Part shown: in pieces, positions 8,732 to 17,736 of the stretch
Layout: every line of letters begins with the position of its first letter
Position numbering within the stretch: position 1 is the stretch's first letter
NCBI GenBank assembly: GCA_964564675.1
Contig: CAZMBI010000003.1
Coordinates: 62,001 to 126,000 of the forward strand
Direction: 5' to 3'
DNA: 64,000 nt
Source: CAZMBI01 sp964564675
GTDB taxonomy: Bacteria > Pseudomonadota > Alphaproteobacteria > Rickettsiales > UBA3002
Notes under the pieces: model-generated
Seen by the model: the letters and a program-made list of their open reading frames with translations, nothing else
Databases searched by the model: none
What the model was told of the DNA's origin: nothing
Translations under genes and position numbers: made by a program

Positions 8732-9483
8732 TGAGCAAAGAACCGTTACAGGCCGATACCTCGCTTCGCGAAGACGACGTACTGGCCTATCTGCGCCGGC
8801 ATCCGGATTTTCTGCAGCGCCATCCCGAGCTGTTCGAAACACTGACCCCGCCGCAGCAACAGCTTGGTGAGAATATTGTCGATTTCCAGCATTATGCGCT
8901 GAACTCGCTGCAGCGTGGTATGCAGCATATGAAAGACCGCTTCGAAGGGCTGCTGGCCTCGGCGCGCGATAACATGTCGGCGCAGTCGCAGATTCACCGC
9001 GCGGTGCTCGATCTGGTCAAGGCGCACCATCTCGGTTCGCTGCTGGAAGTGCTCACGCAGGACCTGCCACGTCATTTCGATGTCGACGCTGTGCGTATCG
9101 TGATCGAATCCGACATGGCGGAGCTGTATGAGTCGGGCTATCACGACGTGACCTATTCGGGTATCAGCTTCGTGCCACGTGATACGGTGGATCTGGTGCT
9201 CGGCAAGGAGCAGGCGGCGCTGCTTATCGGCGACACCCAGCGCGATCCGCCCTTTGCTTTTGAAAGCATCTTTATCGACTGCGATCAGCTGATTCAGTCC
9301 TGTGCCTTGCTGCGCGTGTATTTTGAGCGGATCGACCGCGACGGCATTCTGGCTTTCGGCGTGCGCGAGGCGCATCATTTCAGCGCGCATCAGGGAACGG
9401 AGTTATTACGCTTTCTGGCGGATATCACCGCCGTGCGGCTGAATCACTGCCTAAGCGAAGACGAGGCTCTGGCGGTCATTTAG
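8731..9483 (+). CDS. DUF484 family protein
   Basis: A 250-residue cytoplasmic protein of the DUF484 family, whose fold is GAF-like; its function is not established. The N-terminus has the family motif (DDVLAYLRRHPDFLQRHPEL, about 15-34) and a coiled stretch follows. The ATG at 8731 overlaps the fsa stop; a TTG one codon earlier is possible but less likely. In many alphaproteobacteria DUF484 sits directly before xerC, as here, and it has been suggested to be linked to chromosome processing only by that neighbourhood. Confidence 0.9.
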   Translation: MSKEPLQADTSLREDDVLAYLRRHPDFLQRHPELFETLTPPQQQLGENIVDFQHYALNSLQRGMQHMKDRFEGLLASARDNMSAQSQIHRAVLDLVKAHHLGSLLEVLTQDLPRHFDVDAVRIVIESDMAELYESGYHDVTYSGISFVPRDTVDLVLGKEQAALLIGDTQRDPPFAFESIFIDCDQLIQSCALLRVYFERIDRDGILAFGVREAHHFSAHQGTELLRFLADITAVRLNHCLSEDEALAVI

Positions 9484-9546
9484 CCATCAGCGGTTTGCCT
9501 TCTGCGCTGCCTCACGCTGGCTGCTAACGGCTTATGGCTAACGGCT

Positions 9547-10491
9547 ATGTTTGATACCCTGCCCATCGACAAAGGCGTACACGCCTTCCTCACCCAGTGG
9601 ATGCACTGGCTGCGCCATGTGCGCGGCGCGGCGGAACATACCCTCACCGCCTATGCTATCGACTGCGCCGCCTTTATCACTTTCATGGCCACGCATCACG
9701 GCGATACGCTTTCGATACGAATATTAAAACAGTTAGAGGCGCGCGATTTCCGCGCCTGGCTGGCTTGGCGTGCGCAGCAGGGGTTCAGCAAAAGCTCGAC
9801 CGCGCGCGCCCTTTCCGCCATCCGCCACCTCTATCGCTACGGCGAGCGCGAGGGAGTATGGAAAACGAGCGCCGTTTTCGATGTGCGCCTGCCCAAGCTC
9901 AACAAGCCGCTTCCCAAGGCGCTTTCCCCCGAGCAGTCCCTGCAGGCGATTGATGCGCTCAGCCAGTGGCACGAGGAACCATGGCTGGCAAAGCGCGATA
10001 CGGCATTGCTGTTGCTGATTTATGGCTGCGGCCTGCGTATTTCCGAGGCGCTGAACTTGACGGTCGGCGAATTTCTGCGCAGCCAGCGTAGTCTGGAAGT
10101 GCGAGGCAAGGGCAATAAACAGCGGCAGGTACCCCTTTTGCCGGTGGTTAGCGCGGCGACGGTAGCCTATCTGCAGGCCTGCCCGCATCATCAGCGCGGC
10201 CGCTTGCACGCGCCCTTATTTGTCGGCGTGCGCGGCGGCGCGCTGCACCCCGCTCAGTTCCAGAAGACGCTGCGCCATATCCGGCAGTGGCTGGGCCTGC
10301 CCGATTCGGCCACGCCACACGCCTTCCGTCATAGTTTTGCCACCCATTTATTATCGCAGGGCGCCGATCTGCGCGACATTCAGGAATTGCTCGGACATGA
10401 AAGCCTGTCCACCACGCAGCGCTATACGCATGTCGACTCAGCACGGCTGCTGGCGGCATATGCGGATGCCCATCCTTTCGGCGAGGATTAG
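9547..10491 (+). CDS. xerC: Tyrosine recombinase XerC
   Basis: Site-specific tyrosine recombinase that, with XerD, resolves chromosome dimers at dif. The 314 residues have the SAM-like N-terminal core-binding domain (about 10-100) and the catalytic domain with the Arg of CGLRISEALNL, the HAFRHSFATHLL box, the GHESLSTTQRYTHV block and the Tyr nucleophile near residue 293. I call it XerC rather than XerD because of the fsa-DUF484 neighbourhood, which is an inference. Its TAG overlaps the stop codon of the small convergent gene that follows. Confidence 0.92.
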   Translation: MFDTLPIDKGVHAFLTQWMHWLRHVRGAAEHTLTAYAIDCAAFITFMATHHGDTLSIRILKQLEARDFRAWLAWRAQQGFSKSSTARALSAIRHLYRYGEREGVWKTSAVFDVRLPKLNKPLPKALSPEQSLQAIDALSQWHEEPWLAKRDTALLLLIYGCGLRISEALNLTVGEFLRSQRSLEVRGKGNKQRQVPLLPVVSAATVAYLQACPHHQRGRLHAPLFVGVRGGALHPAQFQKTLRHIRQWLGLPDSATPHAFRHSFATHLLSQGADLRDIQELLGHESLSTTQRYTHVDSARLLAAYADAHPFGED

Positions 10492-10736
10492 CCGCGCCAC
10501 TGACCGATAATGTGGCGGTAGACGTCTTTGACATGCGCTTCCGGTTTCATCTTGCCGGTGGCCATGCTTTCGGCGACTTTTTTAAGTAAATCCTCGCCCG
10601 GCTCCTTGGGCAGGATCATATAGCCTTCCTCATCGATCACACGCAGCACCGCTTTCGCCTGCCGGTCGTAATCCTCAAAGAAATAGCGGCGATCAGCGCG
10701 TTTGATGGCGCGGGCAATGGTCTTGGTCAGGCTCAT
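10488..10736 (-). CDS. Small conserved protein of unknown function (82 aa)
   Basis: An 82-residue charged protein (TKTIARAIKRADRRYFFEDY ... DVYRHIIGQWRG) without membrane segments or signal peptide. It looks like a conserved hypothetical protein, with well-formed codons, basic N-terminal helix and acidic middle (DEEGYMILPKEPGEDLLKK), but I cannot name a family. It converges on xerC with a 4-base overlap of the two stop codons, so the two genes share their 3' ends with no room for a terminator. Confidence 0.75.
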   Translation of the reverse strand: MSLTKTIARAIKRADRRYFFEDYDRQAKAVLRVIDEEGYMILPKEPGEDLLKKVAESMATGKMKPEAHVKDVYRHIIGQWRG

Positions 10737-10783
10737 GGCCTCACTGTACGCCGGAAAGCTTTAAGATTAGGTAAATCAGTGCG

Positions 10784-11878
10784 CTAGACATTAAACCGGA
10801 AATGAAAGATATCGCCGTCGCGCACCACGTATTCCTTGCCTTCAAGCCGCATTTTGCCCGTTTCCTTGGCTTTGGCCTCGCCGCCGCAGGCGACAAATTC
10901 GTCATAGGCGATGGTCTCGGCGCGGATAAAGCCCTTTTCGAAATCGGTGTGAATGACGCCGGCCGCCTGTGGCGCGGTGGCATGACGCGTCACCGTCCAG
11001 GCGCGGGCTTCTTTCGGACCGACCGTAAAGAAGGTAAGCAGGTCAAGCAGTTGATAGCCGGTACGGATAATCTTGGCCAGGCCCGATTCGGCCAGGCCGA
11101 CGCTTTCCAGAAATTCGGCCTTCTCCGATGGCTCCAGGCTGGCAATTTCCGCTTCGATCCTCGCTGAGACCACCACCACCGGGCGCTCGCCCGCCTGCGC
11201 TTTGACCGTCTCACAATAGGCATTGCCGGTTGCTGCCGAATCCTCTTCGACATTGCAGACATACATCGCCGGCTTGGTGGTAATCAGCCCCAGCCGACGC
11301 ACGCGTCTGGCCTCGGCCTCGTCTTTGGGCGGATAGGCGCTGGCGGGCTTGCCCTCGCCGAGCACGGGCAGGATCGCATCCACCAGCGCCAGCGCGGCGA
11401 TGGCCTCTTTATCCTGACCGCGCGCCTTTTTAACCAGTCCCTCGCGGCGTTTTTCCAGGCTTTCCAGATCGGCCAGTATGAGCTCGGTTTCGATGATCTC
11501 AGCATCGCGCAGCGGGTCAACCGAGCCTTCGACATGGGTGATATCGGGATCGTCAAAACAGCGCAGAACATAGACAATGGCATCCGTCTCGCGAATATGG
11601 CTTAGGAACTGATTGCCCAGCCCCTCGCCTTTGCTCGCCCCGCGCACCAGCCCGGCGATGTCGACGAATTCGAGCTGGGTCGCGATCGCCTGCGCCGACC
11701 CGCCGAGCCTGGCGATGGTCTGCAGCCGCTCATCGGGTACCGCCACGCGCCCGACATTGGGTTCGATAGTGCAAAACGGATAATTCGCCGCCTCCGCCTG
11801 TGCGGTGTTGAGCAAGGCGTTGAACAGCGTCGATTTACCTACGTTGGGCAGGCCGACAATGCCGCATTGAAATCCCAT
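10784..11878 (-). CDS. ychF: Redox-regulated ATPase / GTPase YchF
   Basis: Obg-family P-loop protein (OLA1 homologue) that binds ATP in preference to GTP and associates with ribosomes. The P-loop GLPNVGKS is at 9-16, followed by the switch block FVDIAGLVRGASKGEGLGNQ; the base-recognition motif reads NVEE rather than the NKxD of true GTPases, which is the YchF hallmark. The C-terminal TGS domain (VGPKEARAWTVTRH to the end) is complete. The length of 364 is normal. It stands alone on minus, divergent from pgsA. Confidence 0.96.
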   Translation of the reverse strand: MGFQCGIVGLPNVGKSTLFNALLNTAQAEAANYPFCTIEPNVGRVAVPDERLQTIARLGGSAQAIATQLEFVDIAGLVRGASKGEGLGNQFLSHIRETDAIVYVLRCFDDPDITHVEGSVDPLRDAEIIETELILADLESLEKRREGLVKKARGQDKEAIAALALVDAILPVLGEGKPASAYPPKDEAEARRVRRLGLITTKPAMYVCNVEEDSAATGNAYCETVKAQAGERPVVVVSARIEAEIASLEPSEKAEFLESVGLAESGLAKIIRTGYQLLDLLTFFTVGPKEARAWTVTRHATAPQAAGVIHTDFEKGFIRAETIAYDEFVACGGEAKAKETGKMRLEGKEYVVRDGDIFHFRFNV

Positions 11879-12034
11879 ATCATCCTTCTTTTGATTGGAA
11901 ATGGCGGTTTCTTATCATACAAGACAGGAATGACTAGTATATTATCGTGGAACATGTCCAGTACTGTGCCTTGGCTCCTTGCTATCTGGCGAGGCAGCGC
12001 CAGAGCATGCCATTGGCAATAACGGAGACGCTGT

Positions 12035-12583
12035 ATGGATGAATCACTCAAACGCCGTATCCCCAACTGGCTGACCTATGCGCGCTTTGCCGCCGTGCCG
12101 CTGCTGCTGGTGGTATGGTATCTGCCCGGGATGTGGGGCGCGTGGCTGCCGCTGCTGCTGGTGCTGCTGGCCTGTATCAGCGACTTTTTCGACGGCTACC
12201 TGGCGCGCAAATGGGAGGTGGTATCCGAATTGGGCCGCCAGCTCGACCCCAACGCCGATAAACTCCTCATTGCCGCGGCACTGGTGCTGCTGGCCGGTGA
12301 GGGCATCGCCCCGGCGGCGGCGGTGATGCTGATTATCAGCCGGGAATTATTGATTTCCGGCCTGCGCGAGGCGCTGGCGGAAAAACAGCGCGTAATACCT
12401 GTCAGCCAGCTTGCCAAATGGAAAACCACGCTGCAGATGATCGCCGTTATCGTGCTGCTCATCGCCCACGGCATCGGTCTGAGCCTAGTGGTGGCGGATA
12501 TGGTGCTGTGGCTGGCCACGCTGCTGACGCTGTGGACCGGATGGGAATATGTGTATCAGTCGATGATACGCCCCTCACGCTAA
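12035..12583 (+). CDS. pgsA: CDP-diacylglycerol-glycerol-3-phosphate 3-phosphatidyltransferase
   Basis: Membrane enzyme that makes phosphatidylglycerol phosphate from CDP-diacylglycerol and glycerol-3-phosphate. The CDP-alcohol phosphatidyltransferase signature D-x2-DG-x2-AR-x8-G-x3-D-x3-D is perfect, with D50, D53, G54, A57, R58, G67, D71 and D75. About five hydrophobic segments fit the family fold. At 182 residues it is a normal PgsA size. It could in principle be another member of the CDP-alcohol family, but size and opening sequence favour PgsA. Its 3' end overlaps that of the convergent ilvE by 4 bases. Confidence 0.9.
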   Translation: MDESLKRRIPNWLTYARFAAVPLLLVVWYLPGMWGAWLPLLLVLLACISDFFDGYLARKWEVVSELGRQLDPNADKLLIAAALVLLAGEGIAPAAAVMLIISRELLISGLREALAEKQRVIPVSQLAKWKTTLQMIAVIVLLIAHGIGLSLVVADMVLWLATLLTLWTGWEYVYQSMIRPSR

Positions 12584-13455
12584 GCCTGATTCACCAGCGC
12601 CTTATAATCGCTCATCATCTGTTTAGTGATATCGCCGACGTGGTAGCGATGGTCATCGATGGCGCTGACGGGCGTCAGCTCGGCGGCGGTGCCGGTCAGA
12701 AACACTTCACTGGCCCGGCCGATTTCCTCCGGCATGATATAACGCTCCACCACCGTGACATCGCGCGCACGTGCGAGATCAATCACCGTGCGCCGGGTGA
12801 TGCCGTCGAGAAAGCAATCCGGTGTGGGGGTATGCAACTCGCCGTCCATCACAAAGAAAATATTGGCGCCGGTGGCTTCCGCCACATAGCCGCGCCAGTC
12901 GAGCATCAGCGCGTCCTGATAGCCCTCGCGCTCGGCTTCGTGTTTGCTTAAGGTGCAGATCATATACAGTCCCGCCGCCTTGCTGGCGCACGGCGCGGTC
13001 TCCGGCGAGGGACGCTTCCAGCCAGCGGTTTTCAGGCGGATACCGTCTTCTTTCATGACATCTTTATACATATTCGGCCATTCCCAACAGGCAATAGCGA
13101 CGCGAATCGTGTTATGTTGCGCCGAAATGGCCATCATTTCGCTGCCGCGCCAGGCGATACGACGGACATAGCCGTTGACCACACCCTGCTTGCTGACCGT
13201 TTCCATTGCCGCCCCGTCCAGCTCGGCGGCCGAATAGGGCAGATCGAAGCCCAGAATCCGCGCCGAGCGCACCAGCCGCTGGCCGTGTTCTGCCATCTTG
13301 AAAATGCGGCCGTTATAGACCCGCTCGCCCTCAAACACGGCGCTGCCATAATGCAGGCCGTGGGTGAGCACATGCGTACTCGCCTCGCGCCAGGGCATAA
13401 ACGCGCCGTTCATCCAGATATGCCCTTCGCGGTCGTCAAAAGGGATGATGGTCAT
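12580..13455 (-). CDS. ilvE: Branched-chain amino acid aminotransferase
   Basis: Class IV PLP aminotransferase that interconverts branched-chain amino acids and their 2-oxo acids. The lysine that holds PLP is K159 in PCASKAAGLYM; LDWRGYVAEATGANIFFV and FLDGITRRTVIDLA are family blocks, and the opening (GHIWMNGAFMPWREASTHV) and HYGSAVFEGER are typical. At 291 residues it is of normal length. Its ATG overlaps the pgeF stop (ATGA), so it is the last gene of a coupled lgt-midA-pgeF-ilvE unit. Confidence 0.93.
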   Translation of the reverse strand: MTIIPFDDREGHIWMNGAFMPWREASTHVLTHGLHYGSAVFEGERVYNGRIFKMAEHGQRLVRSARILGFDLPYSAAELDGAAMETVSKQGVVNGYVRRIAWRGSEMMAISAQHNTIRVAIACWEWPNMYKDVMKEDGIRLKTAGWKRPSPETAPCASKAAGLYMICTLSKHEAEREGYQDALMLDWRGYVAEATGANIFFVMDGELHTPTPDCFLDGITRRTVIDLARARDVTVVERYIMPEEIGRASEVFLTGTAAELTPVSAIDDHRYHVGDITKQMMSDYKALVNQA

Positions 13456-14261
13456 TTGTTATTCCTTATCATAATCACGCTCAGCTGCCGTCCATAGTCG
13501 GGCTCGCCGCGGTGGGTGGCGCGGCGATAGCTGAAAAAGCGCGTCTCGTCGCTATAGGTATCCATAGCAAGGCTGTCGTAGCGCTGCAAGCCGGATTGCG
13601 CGAGACGATGCGCGATAAAGGCCGGTAGGTCGAAGAAGCACGTGGCTTGCCGATCGGGATGAGCGGGTCTGAAGAAACTACCGTATAGCGCCCGGTGTGC
13701 CACGAATCGCTGATAAAACTCCTGGCCCACCTCATATGAGCCTTGTGCGATGCACGGGCCGATGGCGGCAATTATGCGGCTGCGATCCGCTCCCAGCGCA
13801 ACCATCGCCTCCACCGTGTGTTCCACGATCCCGCCAAGCGCGCCCTTCCATCCGGCATGGGCGGCGGCGATAATGCGGGCGGTCGGGTCAGCCAGTAAGA
13901 CCGGGCCGCAATCGGCGGTGGAGACGGCCAGCGCCAGCCCCGGCGTGGCGGTGACCAGAGCATCGGCCGTGGGGCGCCGCGCGGGCGCCGTGCGAAGCGT
14001 GAGCACATCGGCGCTGTGCACCTGATCGAGCGTGCAGAGTATGGGATGCTCATCCTCATCCGGCAGAAATTGGCTGCGCTGCGCATGGCCCAGCCCGCTC
14101 AAAATGCGCCGTTGATTCTCTGCGATATGGGCCGGATCATCCTGCGAACCGGGGCCGCCATTGAGCGTGGCGTATATCCCCTCGCTGACGCCGCCCTCGC
14201 GGGTGAAAAACCCGTGGGTGATGCCGGCGCACTCAGCCAGCGCTGTGGAATGTAGGTGCAT
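13452..14261 (-). CDS. pgeF: Peptidoglycan editing factor PgeF (laccase-domain YfiH family)
   Basis: Cytoplasmic zinc enzyme of the YfiH/CNF1 family (once called polyphenol oxidase), implicated in removing wrongly built peptidoglycan precursors. The three metal ligands are visible as the His of DQVHSADVL, the Cys of STADCGPVLL and the His of AAAHAGWKGALGG. I start it at the ATG at 14261, giving 269 residues that open with MHLHSTALAECAGITHGFF; a much longer frame exists upstream but runs back inside midA and is Arg/Cys-rich non-coding sequence. The start overlaps the midA 3' end by 29 bases and a GGCGGGG ribosome site precedes it. Confidence 0.92.
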   Translation of the reverse strand: MHLHSTALAECAGITHGFFTREGGVSEGIYATLNGGPGSQDDPAHIAENQRRILSGLGHAQRSQFLPDEDEHPILCTLDQVHSADVLTLRTAPARRPTADALVTATPGLALAVSTADCGPVLLADPTARIIAAAHAGWKGALGGIVEHTVEAMVALGADRSRIIAAIGPCIAQGSYEVGQEFYQRFVAHRALYGSFFRPAHPDRQATCFFDLPAFIAHRLAQSGLQRYDSLAMDTYSDETRFFSYRRATHRGEPDYGRQLSVIMIRNNK

Positions 14262-15330
14262 AAAACCCCGCCGGCTCGATGCCATATTCGGACAGCACCG
14301 CGAGCACCTTGAACAGATCCCCCATCTGCGCCGGATCAACCAGCCGTTTGGCGCCGGTGATAATATGCTCCGCCTGCGCCTGGGTGGCGCCGGCAAGCAG
14401 GCGCTCGGCGCGCACATCTATGCCCAGCCGGCTTAAAAATTTACCCTGCTCAACCGGTCCATGCGCGGCCAGCCCCTGCGATTCGGCGACTTCGCGCAGC
14501 GTGGCAAAATCAACATGCGCGGTCAGATCCGCATCGCCCGGCGATTCAAGCGCCGGGTGATAAAGATGATCTTTGACAGCCTGCAGGGTATCCTGATGGC
14601 TTTCGCCCAGATAACCGTAATCAATAATCAGCGCCCCGCCGCCATATTGCTGCATATGGTCGCAAATGGTGCGCAGGGTCTCCTTAGCCGCCTGGCAGCT
14701 TTCGATAATGGTGCCGGGTGCGATCTGGCGGTCGCCTTTGGCCAGGCTGAGCCCGGCCTCACCGACGGTAAAAGTGAGTCCGTCGCCCGCCTCGTCGATC
14801 CCGATACGGCGCTCGCGAAGGCCGTCTTCGGTTTGCACATGCTGGCGGATGGGCAGGGCGTCGAAGAACTCATTGGCGATGAAAAAGGCCGGGTGCGTGG
14901 GCAGATCATCGAGCGTTTCCTCCCACTCCAGTCGCGGGTGCGCATCCTGCAGGGTGTAATATTGCGCGGTCTGCAGCACGGGGCTGCTTTCCACCATGCG
15001 AATGGTCAGCGAATCGTGAAAATCCTCCACCATCTGCGTGGCGCGCAGCGCATCCTGCATCAGCGTGCCGCGACCGGGGCCGAGCTCGACCAGTGTCGCC
15101 GGCCCGCCGCCCATGCGCGCCCACAAATCGGCGCACCACAGCCCGATAAGCTCGCCGTATATCTGGCTGATTTCGGGAGCGGTGATAAAATCTCCACGCG
15201 CGCCGAAGGGGTCGCGTTTGGTGTAATAGCCGTATTGCGGATGCATCAGGCAGAGCTGCATATAGTCTGCTACCGAGATGGGGCCGGATTCGACGATCCG
15301 ATCCTTGATAATCGTGAGTAGTTCGCTCAT
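14233..15330 (-). CDS. MidA/NDUFAF7-family SAM-dependent methyltransferase
   Basis: Class I methyltransferase of the MidA/NDUFAF7 family (DUF185/COG1565); the mitochondrial member methylates an arginine of a complex I subunit, so a role in complex I assembly is likely here but inferred. The SAM-binding motif VELGPGRGTL is at 81-90, and the family opening HPQYGYYTKRDPFGARGDFI is at 30-49. At 365 residues it is full length. The start overlaps the lgt stop by 4 bases, the usual alphaproteobacterial coupling. Confidence 0.92.
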   Translation of the reverse strand: MSELLTIIKDRIVESGPISVADYMQLCLMHPQYGYYTKRDPFGARGDFITAPEISQIYGELIGLWCADLWARMGGGPATLVELGPGRGTLMQDALRATQMVEDFHDSLTIRMVESSPVLQTAQYYTLQDAHPRLEWEETLDDLPTHPAFFIANEFFDALPIRQHVQTEDGLRERRIGIDEAGDGLTFTVGEAGLSLAKGDRQIAPGTIIESCQAAKETLRTICDHMQQYGGGALIIDYGYLGESHQDTLQAVKDHLYHPALESPGDADLTAHVDFATLREVAESQGLAAHGPVEQGKFLSRLGIDVRAERLLAGATQAQAEHIITGAKRLVDPAQMGDLFKVLAVLSEYGIEPAGFYAPTFHSAG

Positions 15331-16136
15331 ACTGCCATTTTTCTGTTTTTTGCCGTGAGAATCAAGCCCAGCCCCAGGATAATCATCGGCAGCGAGAGGA
15401 TTTGACCCATGGTGAGGTCCAACCAGAGCAGGCCGAGATGCGCGTCGGGCTCACGGAACAGTTCGGCGAAGGCGCGCGCCGCGCCGTAACCGGCCAGAAA
15501 CACGCCGCCGAGCAGACCGGGATAATGGGGCGCGCCGGTGCGGGTGGCCAGCAGGGCCAGCAGGCCAAACAACAACAGCCCTTCCAGCGCGGCCTCATAA
15601 AGCTGGCTGGGGTGGCGCGGCAGACCGTCACTGCCGGGGAAAATCATCGCCCAGGGCACATCGCTCTGGCGGCCATACAGCTCGCCATTGATGAAATTGG
15701 CCAGCCGCCCGAAGAACAGCCCTATCGGCGCGGCGCAGGCGACAAGGTCCATCAGCGGCAGGTAAGGCAGCCGATGCCGCCGCGCAAACAGCCAGAATGC
15801 CAGCAGTACGCCAAGCATGCCGCCATGAAATGCCATGCCGCCCTGCCATATGGCGAGAATATCTTCCGGGTGCGCCAGGTAATAGGCAGGCTGGTAAAAC
15901 ACCACATATCCCAGCCGCCCACCGAGCAGGATGCCAATAATCGCCCAGACAATCATGTCTTCTAGCTGTTTCGGGCTGAGCAGCGCCGCCTGCCTGTTGA
16001 GGCGTTTGATCCAGCCATAGCCCAACAGGATGCCGGCGATATAGGCCAGCGCATACCAGCGGATAACAAGCGGGCCAAGCTCTACGAGCACCGGGTCGAT
16101 TTCGGGGTAGGGCAGTAAAGCAAGTGACAGCATCAA
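15327..16136 (-). CDS. lgt: Phosphatidylglycerol-prolipoprotein diacylglyceryl transferase
   Basis: Inner-membrane enzyme that transfers diacylglycerol to the lipobox cysteine of prolipoproteins, the first step of lipoprotein maturation. The 269 residues show several membrane segments, H104 in QGGMAFHGG, and the Lgt signature GRLANFINGELYGR at 143-156, followed by HPSQLYEA. The length is typical. It leads the minus-strand lgt-midA-pgeF-ilvE set. Its product is needed by the MltA-type lipoprotein encoded at 22.2-23.4 kb. Confidence 0.96.
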   Translation of the reverse strand: MMLSLALLPYPEIDPVLVELGPLVIRWYALAYIAGILLGYGWIKRLNRQAALLSPKQLEDMIVWAIIGILLGGRLGYVVFYQPAYYLAHPEDILAIWQGGMAFHGGMLGVLLAFWLFARRHRLPYLPLMDLVACAAPIGLFFGRLANFINGELYGRQSDVPWAMIFPGSDGLPRHPSQLYEAALEGLLLFGLLALLATRTGAPHYPGLLGGVFLAGYGAARAFAELFREPDAHLGLLWLDLTMGQILSLPMIILGLGLILTAKNRKMAV

Positions 16137-16214
16137 TCGGCCGCTCGTAGTTGACGCTGCCAGTCATACGGGATGAGGCGGCCACTGGCAACCCGGTATT
16201 AATAATATGGGTTG

Positions 16215-17207
16215 TCAATAATACGGGTCATCATACATCAGATATTGCGTGACATACTCTTTGATGCCGTCCTCCAGGCTGGTGAACGGCTCACGATAGC
16301 CGGCGTCGCGCAGTTTGTTGATTTTAGCCTCGGTAACATACTGGTATTTATAGCGGATATGCTCGGGCATTTCGATATACTGGATGGCGGGTTTTTGCTC
16401 GAGCGCGGCAAACACCGCGCTGGCGAGATCAGCGAAGCTGCGCGCCTCGCCCGTTCCCAGATTATACAAGCCGGACACGCCGGGGTTGTGAAGCAACCAC
16501 TGGATAACGCGCACGGCATCGCGCACATAGAGGAAATCGCGTAATTGCCCGCCGTCGGAATAATCCGGGTGATACGATTTAAACAGCTTGGCCGGCCGCC
16601 TTTCCCGCGCGTGGGGGAATATCTGCGCCGCCACGCTTTGCTGGCTGCCCTTGTGATATTCGTTGGGACCATAGACATTAAAGAATTTAAGCCCGACCCA
16701 CTGCGGTGGGAGATCGTCGCCGCGGCGGACACTGGCGGCCACGAACTGGTCAAACAGTTGCTTGCTCCACCCATACGCATTCAGCGGGCGCAGCCTGGTC
16801 AGATAGGCTTCGTTAATGTCGTCCAGGAAGCCCTGTTCGCCGCCGCCATAGGTGGCTGCGGAGGAGGCATAAATAAACGGTTTCCGGTTCTGCGTGCACC
16901 ACCCCCACAGTTGACGTGAGAACGAAAAATTATTGGCCAGAATCAAATCGACATCGGTCTCGGTGGTCGAGGAAATCGCCCCCATATGAATCACCGCTTT
17001 GAGATTGTCGCAGTTCGATTCCAGCCAGTAAAACACCTCATCGGGGGCGATAATTTCAAAAATGCGGTGTTTGCTGATATTGCGCCATTTTTCGGTTTTG
17101 CCGAACTGATCGCAGACGACCGCGCGAAACGCGTCCTGATCTGCGATATCATTAGCGATGTTCGAACCAATAAATCCGGCGCCGCCGGTAATTAATACGC
17201 GTTCCAT
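16215..17207 (-). CDS. rfaD: ADP-L-glycero-D-manno-heptose 6-epimerase
   Basis: NADP-dependent short-chain epimerase that makes the ADP-heptose used in the LPS inner core. It has the Rossmann motif GGAGFIGSNIA at the N-terminus, the Ser of YASSAATYG, and the catalytic YxxxK in NAYGWSKQLF; the block KFFNVYGPNEYHKG identifies HldD/RfaD among the epimerases. I choose the ATG at 17207, 6 bases after GGGGAG, giving 330 residues; an ATG at 17222 would add five. It is a single gene divergent from ubiK. Confidence 0.94.
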   Translation of the reverse strand: MERVLITGGAGFIGSNIANDIADQDAFRAVVCDQFGKTEKWRNISKHRIFEIIAPDEVFYWLESNCDNLKAVIHMGAISSTTETDVDLILANNFSFSRQLWGWCTQNRKPFIYASSAATYGGGEQGFLDDINEAYLTRLRPLNAYGWSKQLFDQFVAASVRRGDDLPPQWVGLKFFNVYGPNEYHKGSQQSVAAQIFPHARERRPAKLFKSYHPDYSDGGQLRDFLYVRDAVRVIQWLLHNPGVSGLYNLGTGEARSFADLASAVFAALEQKPAIQYIEMPEHIRYKYQYVTEAKINKLRDAGYREPFTSLEDGIKEYVTQYLMYDDPYY

Positions 17208-17289
17208 TGGGCTCCCCATCATTTACTTTTAGGATAGTTTGCGCTAAATGTAAGTGATTCACAAGTAAACTCTCATACGTTGTCGTGCT

Positions 17290-17544
17290 ATGCAAAAAGA
17301 CCATAAAATTTTCGATGATTTGTCCCGAATGGCCAGCGGCGCCGCCGGATCGCTGCTGGATATGAAGCGTGAAATCGAAGCCTCGGTCCAGGCTCAGGTG
17401 GAAAAAGTGATCGACCGGATGAATCTGGTTACCCGCGAGGAATTTGACACAGTCAAAGCCATGGCTGAGGCCGCACGCGCCGAAAACGAGGCGCTGAAAG
17501 CACGGATTGAGGCGCTGGAGCAAACCGCCGACTCTGCTGCGTAA
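17290..17544 (+). CDS. ubiK: UbiK family accessory factor (BMFP protein)
   Basis: An 84-residue helical protein of the BMFP/UbiK family, an accessory factor for aerobic ubiquinone biosynthesis that forms coiled-coil oligomers and binds membranes. The N-terminal amphipathic helix (IFDDLSRMASGAAGSLLDMK) and the C-terminal coiled coil (NLVTREEFDTVKAMAEAARA) match the family in both length and order. It is divergent from the heptose epimerase. Confidence 0.9.
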   Translation: MQKDHKIFDDLSRMASGAAGSLLDMKREIEASVQAQVEKVIDRMNLVTREEFDTVKAMAEAARAENEALKARIEALEQTADSAA

Positions 17545-17736
17545 ATACTATCCATAGCGTTCTAACCCTCACATTTTTACCACATCTTGCAAAATTCTGT
17601 CCGCATGTCGGCGATTTCGTTTGGTGATTGCGCCGCATTTGGGTTTAATGCTAATAGGACATGAAATAAATGAGCTGATCCAGCCGGAAATGTTTCATGC
17701 CGAATGCGCTCCTGCTCATCTTACTGGGAGGTTTTG

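Noticed and set aside
14262..14417. An N-terminal extension of pgeF by 52 residues
   Set aside because: The extra residues are Arg/Cys/Pro-rich translation of midA coding sequence; the ATG at 14261 fits the family start.
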